Origin: Volvox africanus
Taxonomy: Eukaryota; Chlorophyta; Chlorophyceae; Chlamydomonadales; Volvocaceae
Direction of reading: 5' to 3'
Length of the DNA: 64,000 bases
Assembly: GCA_030268105.1 (NCBI GenBank)
Contig: BSDZ01000080.1
Span: 1,612,001 to 1,676,000 of the forward strand
Shown piece by piece: positions 26,201 to 38,100 of the stretch (position 1 is the first letter of the stretch; each line of letters begins with the position of its first letter). The position numbers were made by a program, and so were the translations under genes. Below the pieces are notes generated by a model. The model saw only the letters and a program-made list of their open reading frames with translations. It was not told the origin of the DNA and did not search any database.

Positions 26201-27534
26201 CGCAGCCTCTACACCCGTGCCGCCAGTGCCACCACGATTCCTTCGCACCACCTCCTCCGGCACCGCCTTATGGCGGCTGTCACCACCGGCACCGATGCCG
26301 CTACCGCCACCACTACTGCCGCTGTCGTCATACCGCGCTTCCGGTGCTGGCACCATTACTGGCTGTGTTGGCATGAGTGCCCCTAGGCAGTCCGTCAGCG
26401 CCGAAAGCGCTGCTTGCAACTGGTCCGGTCGCCGCAGCAGCAGGCGGCCGCACTTTCCGCACATAGTCACCAAACGGTGGGCGGGAATTTCGAGCAGGGA
26501 GGAGAGGAGCAGCAGCCGGCTGGAGACTGTATGGATGGAACGGGGAAAGAAAGGAGGATGGCACAAGCGACCCAAATGAGGTGTGGCCGGCCTAAGGCTT
26601 TCGATGGAGGTGGAGGTGGAGGTGGAAGGGAGACAAGGGGCAACCGATCCATATGGAAGCCCCACTGAAACATATGAGCCGCTGATCATTTTGAATTGGT
26701 CGCCGGTTAACTGGTGCGGACATGTAAGGAGTTACAGAAGGAAGATGTAGGTGATGGGTGTTGGGTGTTGCGTGTGGAACATGGATTCAATAACATGGAG
26801 ACACCCTGGGTATGTGGACTAAACCCGCTTGTGTACAGCTTAAACCCTTCCAGATAATGATTCGTTGACTTTTCCTAACAATACTTGGGCAGGAATCGAA
26901 GCGGGGCAAAGAACCCAAATCCCTCTTTGCCAGGTCCATTCGTCCCAGCATTGAGCCCCTTGCACGCATTCACGTTTTTGCTGAGCATCGCACCGGCAAG
27001 GGGACTGCAGATATTTAGCTCTTGAAGTAAAGCACGTTTGGTTTCGGCGCGTCGTAGAAGAGCCACCAGGACCTCTGGACTGGGGGGAACGGCCTGGTAC
27101 GATGCCGTTCTCAATGATTGGCCTCCCATATTGTGTCCATGTTTTCCTGTTCTGGTCCTTCTGTATGATTTGCTTCCGTTGTTGCTATCGCTGCTGCTCG
27201 CCGCAGCGTCGCTGCTTGGGCGAGCAAACGTGTCCCTGTCGCCATCTTCGCCGTCCAGGTCAAGATAAAGCAACTGCTTTTGGAGCCGATCGCTGATCTT
27301 ATCAAGATGCTTAAGCGCTATATTATGCTTTTCGGCAACTCTTTGATCCCACCGACTCTGCTGACGCTGCCAGGATGAGCGTCCGCGAAGACGGCCTTCA
27401 ACTGCACTGGGGCTACCAACTGAGCCGATGGCGCCCGATATCGTAAATAATAGGCGACGTCTGAAACTAGCCGATGCACCCCATCCGCTTTTCGCGCTCC
27501 CGTGCAGTGCGCAAGGAAAACCTGCTTGCAGCAT
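23201..27534 (-). CDS. mTERF-repeat protein, probably organellar
   Basis: mTERF proteins bind organellar DNA or RNA through stacked helical repeats and affect transcription, splicing or ribosome assembly in mitochondria or plastids. Six minus-strand exons (27534-26880, 26526-26084, 25820-25672, 25444-24766, 24613-24298, 23949-23201) give 2991 nt, or 996 aa. The first 40 residues are rich in Ser, Ala, Gly and Arg with few acids, like a transit peptide. mTERF-type repeats follow, spaced irregularly: examples are RLLLRRPDQLQAALSAL (exon 2), VRPDLLLQSAASLAAKM and ARPDLLRR (exon 3), EPGVLCFGAATLRAKFEAL, VDPSVL and EHPGLLLLPSEQLSSRI (exon 4), and SQPSLLTIPPEETLDKLL (exon 5). The C-terminal 200 or so residues are Gln/Gly/Ser/Pro-rich. 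It is about twice the length of typical members, owing to low-complexity linkers. The donor of exon 1 (GTTAGG) is weak but is the only one I found that keeps phase. Confidence 0.82.
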
Positions 27535-29596
27535 GATTTGCTTCGGTCACTCAGCTCAAAATACAAGATTGCTCTTGATAGTTAATGAATCGGAAGTTAG
27601 AATGGGTTGTTCTGAGGTCTTTGTTGCGAACACCATAGTGCGAGAACTTACAGTCCATTTTATGCTTTAGCAATTCAATCGAAAGTAATACATATTTCAT
27701 ATTCAATACATATTTCATATCACCGAAAATCGCCGAGCAGGTTGTGGATCTTATTGTGATTGTTACAAGCTTTATGAGCTCGTAAGGCCCCCACGAGCCA
27801 GGAGGCTCAAAGAACCGCGAGAACTCAAGAACAAATAGAGAGTACGAAAGAAAAACAAAAAGTAGAAAAAAACAACGATATGCAAAGAGATATAATAAAA
27901 CGACACTCTAGATTATATCGAGTATGATAGCGGACACATGCCATATTGTGAATTCGGGGCTTCAGCAAGGCTAATGCACCAAATCCAGCCATGTGAAATA
28001 AGTACTGATGTTCCGTCAATTATACTTGCGACTATCTTTTGTGTTGCCGTCGGTGACCGGGGCTACAGCCAGGCCCACGATTGATGAGATTGCAGCTTCA
28101 TGAGAAATAGAGCGGGAACGCATGTTCAGTGACTTAGTTTGGTGAGGCATAATGGGCGGATGCAATCCATGCATTTCAAGATACGTATACAAATAGATGC
28201 CCCTGGAGTTCCAGGTTCTACCCCGACCGAGAGCGGGCCAAAGACCCTCAAGTTAAGGGCAGGGTGCCCCCATGTCGATGGACGGTGACGACCCCAATTA
28301 AAGTGACCTGCGAGCTGACCAGTAGCGGAGTTGACGCCTTAGTTGATTCGGCAGATTCCGCTGGATGCTGGTGGTGGGTGCTGAACCTGGGAAAACCACT
28401 GATTTCGGAGAAGTCGGCATGGGAGACTGGATGAGGGTGCCCCGAAACACCGGGGAAGGTAGGGACTGCCAGGTTAGTGGCCACGGGTGATGTACCCCCC
28501 TATCCTACACAAATAGAGCATCACATCTGTTGTATCTCTGTTGTAACCGCCTAACCAGGCTAAGGCCTGATCAGAAGATGACCATACACGGTCCATCTTG
28601 GACACCACCCGTAGACACCCCAAGACACTACCATAACACCTCCCGCCATTGCCCAGGACCCATGCCCCGAGCTCTCAGGACCCATGCCCGGGGGCGGGTC
28701 CCCGGCCGGCCACCGGAGCCACCGGAGCCCACCGGAGCCACCGGAGCCCACCCAGCTTCCAACACCCTTGCAGGGGTCCGTAACTCCGCGATCTAGTCCC
28801 ACAGCAATTTGCATACAATCGTCACCATCCCCAGATCCTTCACTCATACCTTGCCGTCCCGCCACACCACAGCTACCAAATCACAAGCGCCAAACCAGCA
28901 GCTATGAGATGACATACAGGTTCCACTGCCTGCCATCGTGGAAGTACCGGCAACACTCCGACATGAGTTGCCGCCTCGCCAACGCCAACCTGCTTTCCTC
29001 CCTTCTTACAGATCATACAACCATTAGTATCGCACACTACGTAGTCGTTCGATGCCATGCAATCATTAACAAACGCTTTTACCACATGCATGTGGTGTGC
29101 CTGCTGTATTTCTTTATTACTACTGCCACTTTGCTAGAACCCCGCCGTATCAGTCCATCCGCTGCTCCCAACTGATATGGAACCCAAATCAGGACGTAAA
29201 CACGGTTGCAAGATGACCAATATGTGTCTGCTGAGAACGTTATAACTGAAGAACGAAACCCTGAGTACGAAACTGCACACAGGGTCTTAACCACCCAAAT
29301 CAACTCCGCATATGAGGATTCTGATTAGTTAGTTAGGTTGACATTGGTAACGCCGCCAAAATCTGAAAGTACACAATAAAGGCTGCACTGACCCAGCTAG
29401 GAACAACTGACAGCACAAAGACAACAGGGAAGTAGGTAACGTCCCAGCTCGTCCGTTCGGATTGGCTAGAACTAATCTACTGAAGACTGAGCCCGTCGCG
29501 TTGTGGAGGATTATACGTTTGGAAAAACGCGTCGCACGATGATGTCACACGAGTGAGCAAACGTTAAATTAAATCGATGCCGTGGAGGCCGCCCGG
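27535..29596. other. intergenic region between the mTERF and ATP23 genes
   Basis: This is the promoter side of the mTERF gene and the 3' side of ATP23, both on the minus strand. I see no further gene. It contains two copies of a 16-bp AT-rich unit (AATACATATTTCATAT) at about 27690-27720, a GAGCC/GGCTC inverted repeat near 27795, and the CCGGAGCCA repeat at 28711. A minus-strand TGTAA at 29006-29010 could serve ATP23, about 590 nt past its stop. Confidence 0.5.
28711..28750. repeat. short CACCGGAGCC tandem repeat
   Basis: Four units of 9-10 bp with the core CACCGGAGC are arranged in tandem in intergenic DNA. Confidence 0.85.
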
Positions 29597-31519
29597 TCAT
29601 GATGGCCCCGCCACGGCTTCTGACGGGTCAAATGGTGCCGTATCGGCTAGGCACGCAGGCATCATCTCCTCCACCACCGCCGCTGCTGCGTCAGGCCCGT
29701 CGCATGTGGGGTTCATGGCAACACTCAGCGCAGCACGGCGCGCAACGCAGGCGCGCTGCTGTGCAGCCCAGCCCAGCGGCAGTAGCGGCAGGTTGCCGCG
29801 CAATAGCTCTTGAAGTAGGCTGCAATCCCCACTCAGATTTGCGGCGCGGATCTGCGGAGGTGGGGTTGCACGGTTGAGAGGAAAAAGTTTAACATGGTTC
29901 GTTAGCTGGAGCTGAGATTTCGCCATTTCGTCATTCACATGGCGGAGGGTCACGGCGGACGTGGATCACGATAAGGAGCAACGAAGCGACAAAGCCGTGG
30001 TGCATCAAGGAGGGTTTCTCAAATCAGACTATGAAGAGCAGGCGGCGGCGGAATGGCGACGGAACTTGCCAACCTCGGTGCAGGCATGATGATGGCAATT
30101 ACTCCAGTCCAAGCCGCCGAACCTCGCCGCCACCCGAGCAGCATCGACGTGCTGCTGCCCTTCGCTGCTGCTGTTGCTGGTACTGTCACTACTACTGCTA
30201 CTACTGCCGCCGTTGCAGCTTTCCCTGTCGCTGTCAAGAGTGCTAGTTCTCTTCACGGCACCGTCGGCAATCCCGGCATCTGTGGCCGCCGCTGCGGCAG
30301 GACTGCCGCTGCGGCTTCTGTTGACGCCTGTGCGGCGATCCTTTTCCCCCTCGTCGTTAGCGGAGGTGAGCGGCGCGTCGGGACCGCCGCCGCTGCCCGG
30401 GATCCTCACGCTGGCGCTGCTCCCAATACGGCCACCAGACCGACAGTGGTCGTATGCATGGATGAGCTCATGCTTCATTGCGTTCCATACCTCCCTCCGC
30501 GTGTGGAGACGGTTGTTACACAGGATAACCTGTGTGGTTACGAACGTCGGGCGTTACTTGCGCCTGGCAACTGTGACCACTACCAACCGCCTCTTCATTC
30601 AACAACCATTCATCGTCACTTAACCCATAATCATAATTATTCTCATCATACATAGCATCATTATTACTACGCTCAGTTACTTGACGTGAAGTTATACACA
30701 AGGAGTCTGAACCTTACAAGGCGTAAGAATGTCACCCCTCCATTGCCATCACTCCATTTGGCGCGCACGTGCGTGTCTTGCAACACCTCAGAGCTCCTCT
30801 CCACGGTGGTCGCCTAGATCCCCACCCCGGGCCACCCGTCCTCGTTGCCTGACCCTTTCGCGTACTGTGCAGCGCGCCTATGCATACCCTAAACCCTTGC
30901 GCCCTGGTCCTCTTCATTTTATGCAACGAGGCCGGTGTTATAATAAGGCAATTGACCTGATCACTACCAGCGCGCCTATGTCCTGCCCTCACCCCATGTT
31001 CAGGCGCAAAGCCGCCGCCCACCGCCGCGCTGCAGCGTAACACGTGGAAGAAGCTGCGGTCAATGGAGCAGCCGACCTGGATTAGGTGCCAAGAGGAGGG
31101 GGAGATCGGTAATGTTAACAGGTTAACAGGTTTTCGCATCCCTTCCAAAATGCCCAATTCTTGAGGCATCATGGGTACAGAAGCTACAGACATGAGGATT
31201 TTGAAGTTCGTATGTAATGGTGTGGAGGGTGCAGGGTGGTCAGAAAGGGCGGCCGGGTGAAAGGCGTTGGCGTGCACAAGACGGGTTAAAAGTCTGGAAC
31301 ACCGAAATCTGCCGCGCAGAGGACCTGCCTGGATTGGCTTGAAGCGCTGGAATACAGCCCCCTTTAGCGTACCTCTGACGTTGCCTGCAAAAGTTTTCGG
31401 ACAGACACATCTGATGTCAAGCCCTGGTCAACAGCTTCGCTAACTTCCGCCCTGGTGAGGGTGTCCAGCGCGGCAGGCTCCTGACTAGATTGAAATGTTT
31501 TTGTATCTATGTGTGCCAT
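29597..31519 (-). CDS. ATP23: ATP23-type mitochondrial inner membrane metalloprotease
   Basis: ATP23 acts in the mitochondrial intermembrane space; in yeast it processes Atp6 and assists ATP synthase assembly. Four minus-strand exons (31519-31373, 31076-30993, 30529-30074, 29851-29597) give 942 nt, or 313 aa. Family landmarks run in order: a short N-terminal helical region; the FFHVLRCSAAVGGGFAPEHG block; VILCNNRL; the zinc-protease motif HELIH (His97, Glu98, His101) within KHELIHAYDHCR; LDWSNCHHHACTE; IRAANLSGDC; and a Cys-containing tail ending near PFDPSE. The active site looks intact. Between HAYDHCR and LDWSN, where relatives have only a few residues, there is an insertion of about 107 residues rich in Ser, Gly, Ala and Asp. 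It lies within exon 3 with no stop or obvious splice sites. The start ATG at 31519 opens MAHIDTKTFQ; there is no clear presequence, as expected for this family. It is divergently arranged with the transporter gene. Confidence 0.93.
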
Positions 31520-32120
31520 CCTCAGGCACTAATCGCGCGGATTAATATACATTTTCAAAGCCTGGGAAAATCTGGTTACTAACCGGAAATTTCCCACAGA
31601 ATGCAAAACCCTTGAAGATGCTTTGTCTGTGGGCACACTGGGTTACATCATGCGTGCAGCTTTGGGTCACATTTGGGTTCTGTACGACGGCGTTTTACAT
31701 TCACCATTACTTACCGTCCGACAAATTTCTGGAAATATTTTAGTTTTGGAATTGATATCCTCATTTTATTGTGCACTAGCGGGTCGTTTTGGCAGGTGAG
31801 GCCGTACAGGCCGATAAGCATCGCCCTTTCGCTGCCAGGACTGAAGAGATTCAAGATTAACTTAAGACACTGTTGACACCAACTGTTTGCCTGTCAGGCT
31901 TTTATGACTTAACAAGTCTTCATTTCGTTGGTTAAGCCCTACTTACGTTCGCCATACTCAGCGATTACTAGATAACTTACCTTTGACAAGCTAAGTGCTT
32001 GAATTGCTTGAATCTTTGGGGTCTCAGTCTACAAGGAACCTCGAACGGTTTTGGTTCTCGCGATTCTGCACCAGCGCCACAAACAAAGACGCCGCTCGCG
32101 GATTCGCGGCCTGACAGCGC
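31520..32120. promoter_or_regulatory. shared divergent promoter region of ATP23 and the NTT transporter
   Basis: About 600 bp separate the start codons of the minus-strand ATP23 gene and the plus-strand nucleotide transporter gene, so both promoters must lie here. I see AT-rich patches but no motif I can name. This is inference from gene orientation only. Confidence 0.5.
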
Positions 32121-35100
32121 ATGGCATCCGGCTCCTTATTGAGAGGTCCTATTCCTACATGGATTCAAGATCTTCGCTGCAGCACGCCGCGGTAAGAAAT
32201 GTGCCTGCGTCGAGCCACGCAACTACAAGGACTCAAAGCTAATACCTGGCCGTTTTGCAACTCAAACATAGATGCTATTTGACGACAAGTAAGCAGGGTG
32301 TCCTCGGTGGCCATTGCAGGCGTTGTTCGTCAGCTGTTCCAGGTACGCAGACTGCGCGCGCGGCATCCCGGCTGCCTGGACTGTCTTTGATGTATTCATA
32401 AGGAATTGAATAGAGATTAAAATTTCTCAGCTTGCAAATACGGTCGGCACGTCAACCGAGCCGCGTGACAAATAGTGGATGGGGACCGCGGGTCAGTCCA
32501 AGCGATGCAGTCGTGGGTTTCATTTACCACGATATGGCTTTAATTGTTCGTGTGCTTCGATTTCCGTTTGCGCCTCGCAGACTTCGAGCGGCGGCTGCCG
32601 AAACGTGACTTGCAGCCTGCGGCCTTCGTCAGCCGCAGGCCTTGCGCAGCTTCCAGCATCAAGCCCTCAGCTCCGCTGCTAGACCATCATCATAGAGTGA
32701 AAACAGCTGCGGCTGCATCTGCGACCGCGGCGGGGGGTGCTGCGGACGATGTTGGTTCCGGAGCAGCGTCACACAGCCTGGTTGGCGAGGCACAGGTAAT
32801 AATTATTCACAATATACGGATAGTTTGCAGCCTGCATGGCATGTGCGGAGTATGGCACGCTAATAGAGGTTGATATAGAAGCCACGGCTAGGGCTGGGAA
32901 GGGGCTGAACTGGTCTTCCTTTACTCCTTTAGTCAATGCGACCCATTGAGACGATTTCTTAGCCTTCGGGGGGTGCTATAAGCTCGCTATGTCTCAAGGT
33001 TTGGGTTGGCTGTCAACGGCCAACGACAATGACCAGCCGCCTCTCAACGCAGCCGTACGTACTTCAAAAGGCGATGAGCCAAATCACACAAGGCAACAAG
33101 GGCAGAACGCCCCAATTGAACAGCAGTGCCTGGGCCCAAAATTTTGCTATGCGGTTGCTTTTGCGTGCCCATGCCGGTGGCTACTTAGACGGCTGACTGA
33201 CTGGGAAATAGATATGAGTTCGCGTGTATCCATGATTTCTGTAGGGGGCTGAAGCAGGTGACCCATATGGGGGGCTGCCGTGCTTTGTAATGATTTTTAT
33301 GTAACGAGTAGGTCCTGCATGGTAGGAGAACACATTTGACACAGGCATAGACACCCAGCCACGTATCCTAAGGGGAGACAGCACTGGCACAGAGGCGGCG
33401 AAGAGCAAAACAGGAGAAGGACATATTGTACCCTGGGGGCTCACCCTTACCAACCCTCAACCCTCGTGATCGCTCGTCCTGCAGCCCTCACCCCCATATG
33501 TGACACATCACATATCGTGACCCCAATCCTCGTCCCCTCGTTGGTCGCCTCCATGCAGCGCTTGTCACAAACGCTAGCCAACCAGGCCAGTCGGTTCTGG
33601 GCCCTATCCGGCAAATTCATGCCGATGGTGGGTCTGTTTTTTATGTTGGCCTTTGTGAACACCATTCTGGACAGCCTGAAAGATACGCTGGTTATCACGG
33701 CGGCAGGTGGAGGTGCGCAGGTATGTGCCATGAGGGCGGTGACGGGACGAGGGAGGGTCTAATTATGCTGTCGTTTAGTTCCCTGCTGGGAAGAAATAAA
33801 CTATTTACAAATTGATCGTTAAGCTTTAATTTCCGTGGAAGACACAGGCAAAAAATAGGAAAAGTTTTACTTTAAGGATTGTTAAAGGGAGTGGGTATTC
33901 GTCGATAAGCCTTTTGAAGTAGTGGGCAGGAAAATCGTTTGAGGCGGCTTGAGAGGTAGAAAGGCAATGGACTCATGCTCCAATACATGCTCACACGGCA
34001 GTATAGGTGTGCTGTAATGCGAGAAAAACACTCGCAAACGGAGTACGTCATGTGTGTGTGCCTTTGAAGGGATGCAACTGGTGGGGTAGGATGGTCATGA
34101 CTAGGTCAGAGGAACTGCTCTTTGCTCAAGCTGGAGGAAGATAGAAAGAGAACGGACACCCGGCCTGGGTAGCCCGCGAAAAGGAGGGAGCCGAGCGGAA
34201 CGGGACGCAGCAAGTAGCGAGATGCGGACAAGTGGCGGAACAGCAGTAGGTCCTTTGCCAGCTTGGTCGTAAGTCTTCTTGTTCGTGTGGAAAGCAATTG
34301 GGTAGTACTTTCGACTCCGAATGTTTTCTGTTGTCAATTTTCACACGACGATTCCACACTCCGTTGCGGTCTCTTTATCTCATTTTCACTTTGTGGGCGC
34401 TGTCATACACGTGCACCCTAATCCAGGTGATCCCGTACCTGACGGTGTATGCGGTCCTTCCCTCATCGCTGATCTTCCTGGTGCTCTATTCTTACGCCTC
34501 GCAGCGCTTCCGAAGACAGGTGCGGGTCAGGGTGGGCTTGGCCGGAATAGAAAGTCTCTCGATTCAATGTTCAACTTACCCAAGAAGTTTCACGGCACAT
34601 TCCCAGAAGCAGGAGCCTGTACTGATTTTGCCCAACCTGTTACGCCCTTCCCATGTTGTCTACCTGTGACGCCGCTTTGGGTCCCCTCCCCTTGCTGCTA
34701 GTCGTGCGCGCTTATGACCCATAATTTTTCCCTTGCTGATTTTTCCATTATCCTCTGTCCTCCTCTGCACTTCAAATAATTACATGTGTTTTTAAAATAC
34801 CTCATCAGTTTGTTCGTAATCCCCGTTGCCACACTTCCCAGGCCCTGTTTAACGGCATCGTGACCGTCTTCATGACTTTCTTCGTGACCTTCGCCTTCCT
34901 ACTGTATCCGAACCACCAACTGTTGCATCCTTCCGGCTGGGCCGAGGGCATTGCGGCGGCGCTGCCCCTGGGCCTTGATGGCGCCGTCGGCATGATCCGG
35001 AACTGGACCTTCACACTGTTCTTCTGCATCTCGGAGCTCTGGGGGGACGTCTGCTTGGGGCTGCTGTTCTGGGGATTGGCGAACGAGACCACTAGCCTCA

Positions 35101-38100
35101 CAGACGCGCCGACACTGTACCCGCTGTTCGGGCTGGGGGCGAACGTAGCGCAGGCGCTGGCAGGCTTCGTGCTTAAGGTGGGTTTTGGTGGGTGAGTGGC
35201 TACTGTTGAGAGTGGGTCAATTGATTTATAACAGCGCCGCCCTCTCAGAGGCAACGCGCTTCACTCATGTTGCTCGAACAACTTGTTTTGACCATTCCCA
35301 CGACCCGTCGCCTTCTAACCCTCGTCCCCATCTAGCCACCTGTCCAATTTGACCCTCTGATCTATTGCCTTTGTAACAAGCACCCAAGTGTCCAGTGTTT
35401 CTTCGCCATTCAAACAGTTCCCCTGCTTCCCGTGTCTCTCCTCATCTTGCCGCGTGTACTCGGCTCGGTTGGTTCGGTTCCCCGTACAGTTCTTCTCCGG
35501 CTCCGCGAGCCACAGCCCGAACTCTTTCACCAGTGAAGTCCAGGCGCTGATGTGCGTAGTACTGGTCTTCTCCATTCTGGCCCTTGCTCTCCACCACGGA
35601 ATCTCAGTGCGGGACAATCGCCAGCGGCTCGAACGGCGACAACAGATGGTAGCGACGCTGCGCGCCAGCCGCCGTGCTGCAGCGGCTGCGGCGGCCATGG
35701 CAGCCGACGCAACGCCACGGAGCGCGGAAAACCAGATGCAGCCGGTCAGCGCCGCGAGCACTTCCGCAGCTGCAATGGCTCCTGCGGAGGCGGCAGCAAC
35801 CTTGCGACAGGGCGAGGTGGCGGGGACTGAGATCGGCGACAATAGGGTAGCGGCGGCGGCGGTGGAGCCAACGAAGGACACGGGCCCAACAAAACGTCGG
35901 CAAAGCAAACAAAATTTATCGGAGATTTATCGGTGAGAGTGGCCAAAAGAGTGTAGCGAACTTGCCCGAATTGATGGCAAGAACGCGACGGCCTCAGTTA
36001 CTGGAACTCCATGTGCGCACTGCCTGCTGAAAGTGAACCTGAAGATCATCTGTTGGCAGGCGGGTAATAGGATTGGGTGCTGAGACCGGGCGGGACCGGA
36101 GGCGGGCGAAGAAAAGGAGGGGGATGATGACGGGACTTGGAAGGTATCTTAAGGGATTTCTGGCTCGCCAGAAATGTGAGATTCCGACACGGCGGAATTT
36201 CACCATCGAAAGCAGCCATACCGTCCATCCACACCGTCCTAGAGATATCCTCAACGCTGCCCCCTCAGTCATCAGCTATACGCGCATACGCATGATCTGT
36301 GCCCCGGCCCCAATCCACAGGTTCATTGCACTCTCATTTTCACTCCTATCTGTCTCGGTTGTATGGCCATACTGAATTTTATCAATTGTTTTTCTTTCTT
36401 AAAACCCATTAAAACCCATTCACACTCGTAAGTCGTAACCTACCCCAAAATAATCCAGCGCAACCTCGCGACCCCGCTGCCCCTGCTACCACAGCACTCT
36501 GGCGGTCTCCGTGCCTATTCGCTGCCTGGTGGTTATGTCCATGGCTCAGGGTCTGTGCAGCAACCTGATGGAGTTCGCCTGGAAGAGCCACATACGGCTG
36601 CTGTACCCCACACCGGCGGCCTTCACGTCGTTCCTGGGGGACGTGTCGACCTGGCAGGGAATTGTTACGGGTGGGTTGATGGGTTAATGGGTTAATGCGC
36701 CTGAGGGCCAGTGCTGAGGCGGCTGCATGTGAAGGATTGGGTGGAATGGGGTAACCAGACCCGTAGGGTGGTAATGGTTGGCCACCCCATACCTAGCTGT
36801 TTTGGGTTGGCCCTGACGCCCTGACGCCCTTGCATTTAGTCGCCGCGGCGGGTATTGAGGTTGCTTGTGAAAAGGCCTGGTTGTTTATTGTGCGCGCCGA
36901 CCCTCAAGCATCGTAATTACCCGTACAGGGCTGCTGATGGTGCTCTCACCCACCATGTTCGAGCGGATGGGTTGGGCCGGTGTGGCAGCAGCAACTCCCA
37001 AGATCTTGCTGTACGGCGGTGGGCTGTTCTTTGCTACGGCCATGGTCTACCAGTTCCTCTTGAGCCCCAGTAAGCGATGGGGCGTGTGGCGGCAGCATGT
37101 TATTTGCGGTTGGCTACAGCAGCTATTTTTATGGGGGCAATGTAGGAGCTGTTAAGCTTGCACAACCGCACTGTGCAGCCGGCCTCGAGAGACTGGAATA
37201 TTAAGGGAGGGGCTGTTGTTGAGGGGAGGGAATGGGTCATTGCTGCCACACACGCGAATGATAAAGCTCCAGCCCGCTCCGCCACGTCACGCCCGGTCGC
37301 GTGAATCCCACACGCTTGCGTGGTGTAAAATATCATTCAGTAGAAGAAACGAGATCGGTGATTCGGGTTCATCCGGCCTTCTACTGACCATCGATGGCGC
37401 GGTAATAATAGTTCAGTATCTATGTGTGTCCTTCCCCGTTCCTTCCGCCTGGCACTGCTTCCTAAGGCCTGGAAATCCAGATTCCGTTCCCTTATTGCGT
37501 CGCAATTGAACGCAATCTTAATGCATTGAGTCTCACTTCGCTCATCTTCCACAGCCGCGTCCGCAGCTGCATCCGCCGCCGGCGCGGGCGTGCTACAGAT
37601 GCTGGTGTACGGCGGCGCTTTGCTGTACGTCTTTAGCAAGTCGGCCAAGTTCAGTTTGTTCAAGCCGGCGGAGGAGATGGTGTACATCTCTCTGGATGAG
37701 GAGGGGCGCACGAAGGGCAAGGCCGCCATCGATGTGGTCGGCAGCCAAGCGGGCAAGAGCGGTGGCAGCGTGCTGCAGCAGGTGGGTGGTTATCCAGCTT
37801 TAGCTTCCCATACGCAGGCGTCCCTTCCTGTGTCTGTGTGTAAGGGTACACGCATGGGTGTACATGTACTCCATCTTCTGTGTAAAATTGTATTCCATTA
37901 TCTCCATTATATCATGCCTGACCCGTGATAGCTACTCCATGTCATATTATATATTACGCTGTATTTTATTACATGTGTAAATACCCACCTGCACTTTACA
38001 TGTATACCAGTATACAGTTCGATAAATGCTTAGTGCGAAGGTGGACGGTCAAATCGTCTTCGCGTGTACAATTTGTACTGTGCGGGTTCGTAGCAAGCCT

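Noticed and set aside
35315..35908. 197-codon minus-strand ORF
   Set aside because: Antisense shadow of NTT exon 7, in a low-complexity Ala-rich segment.
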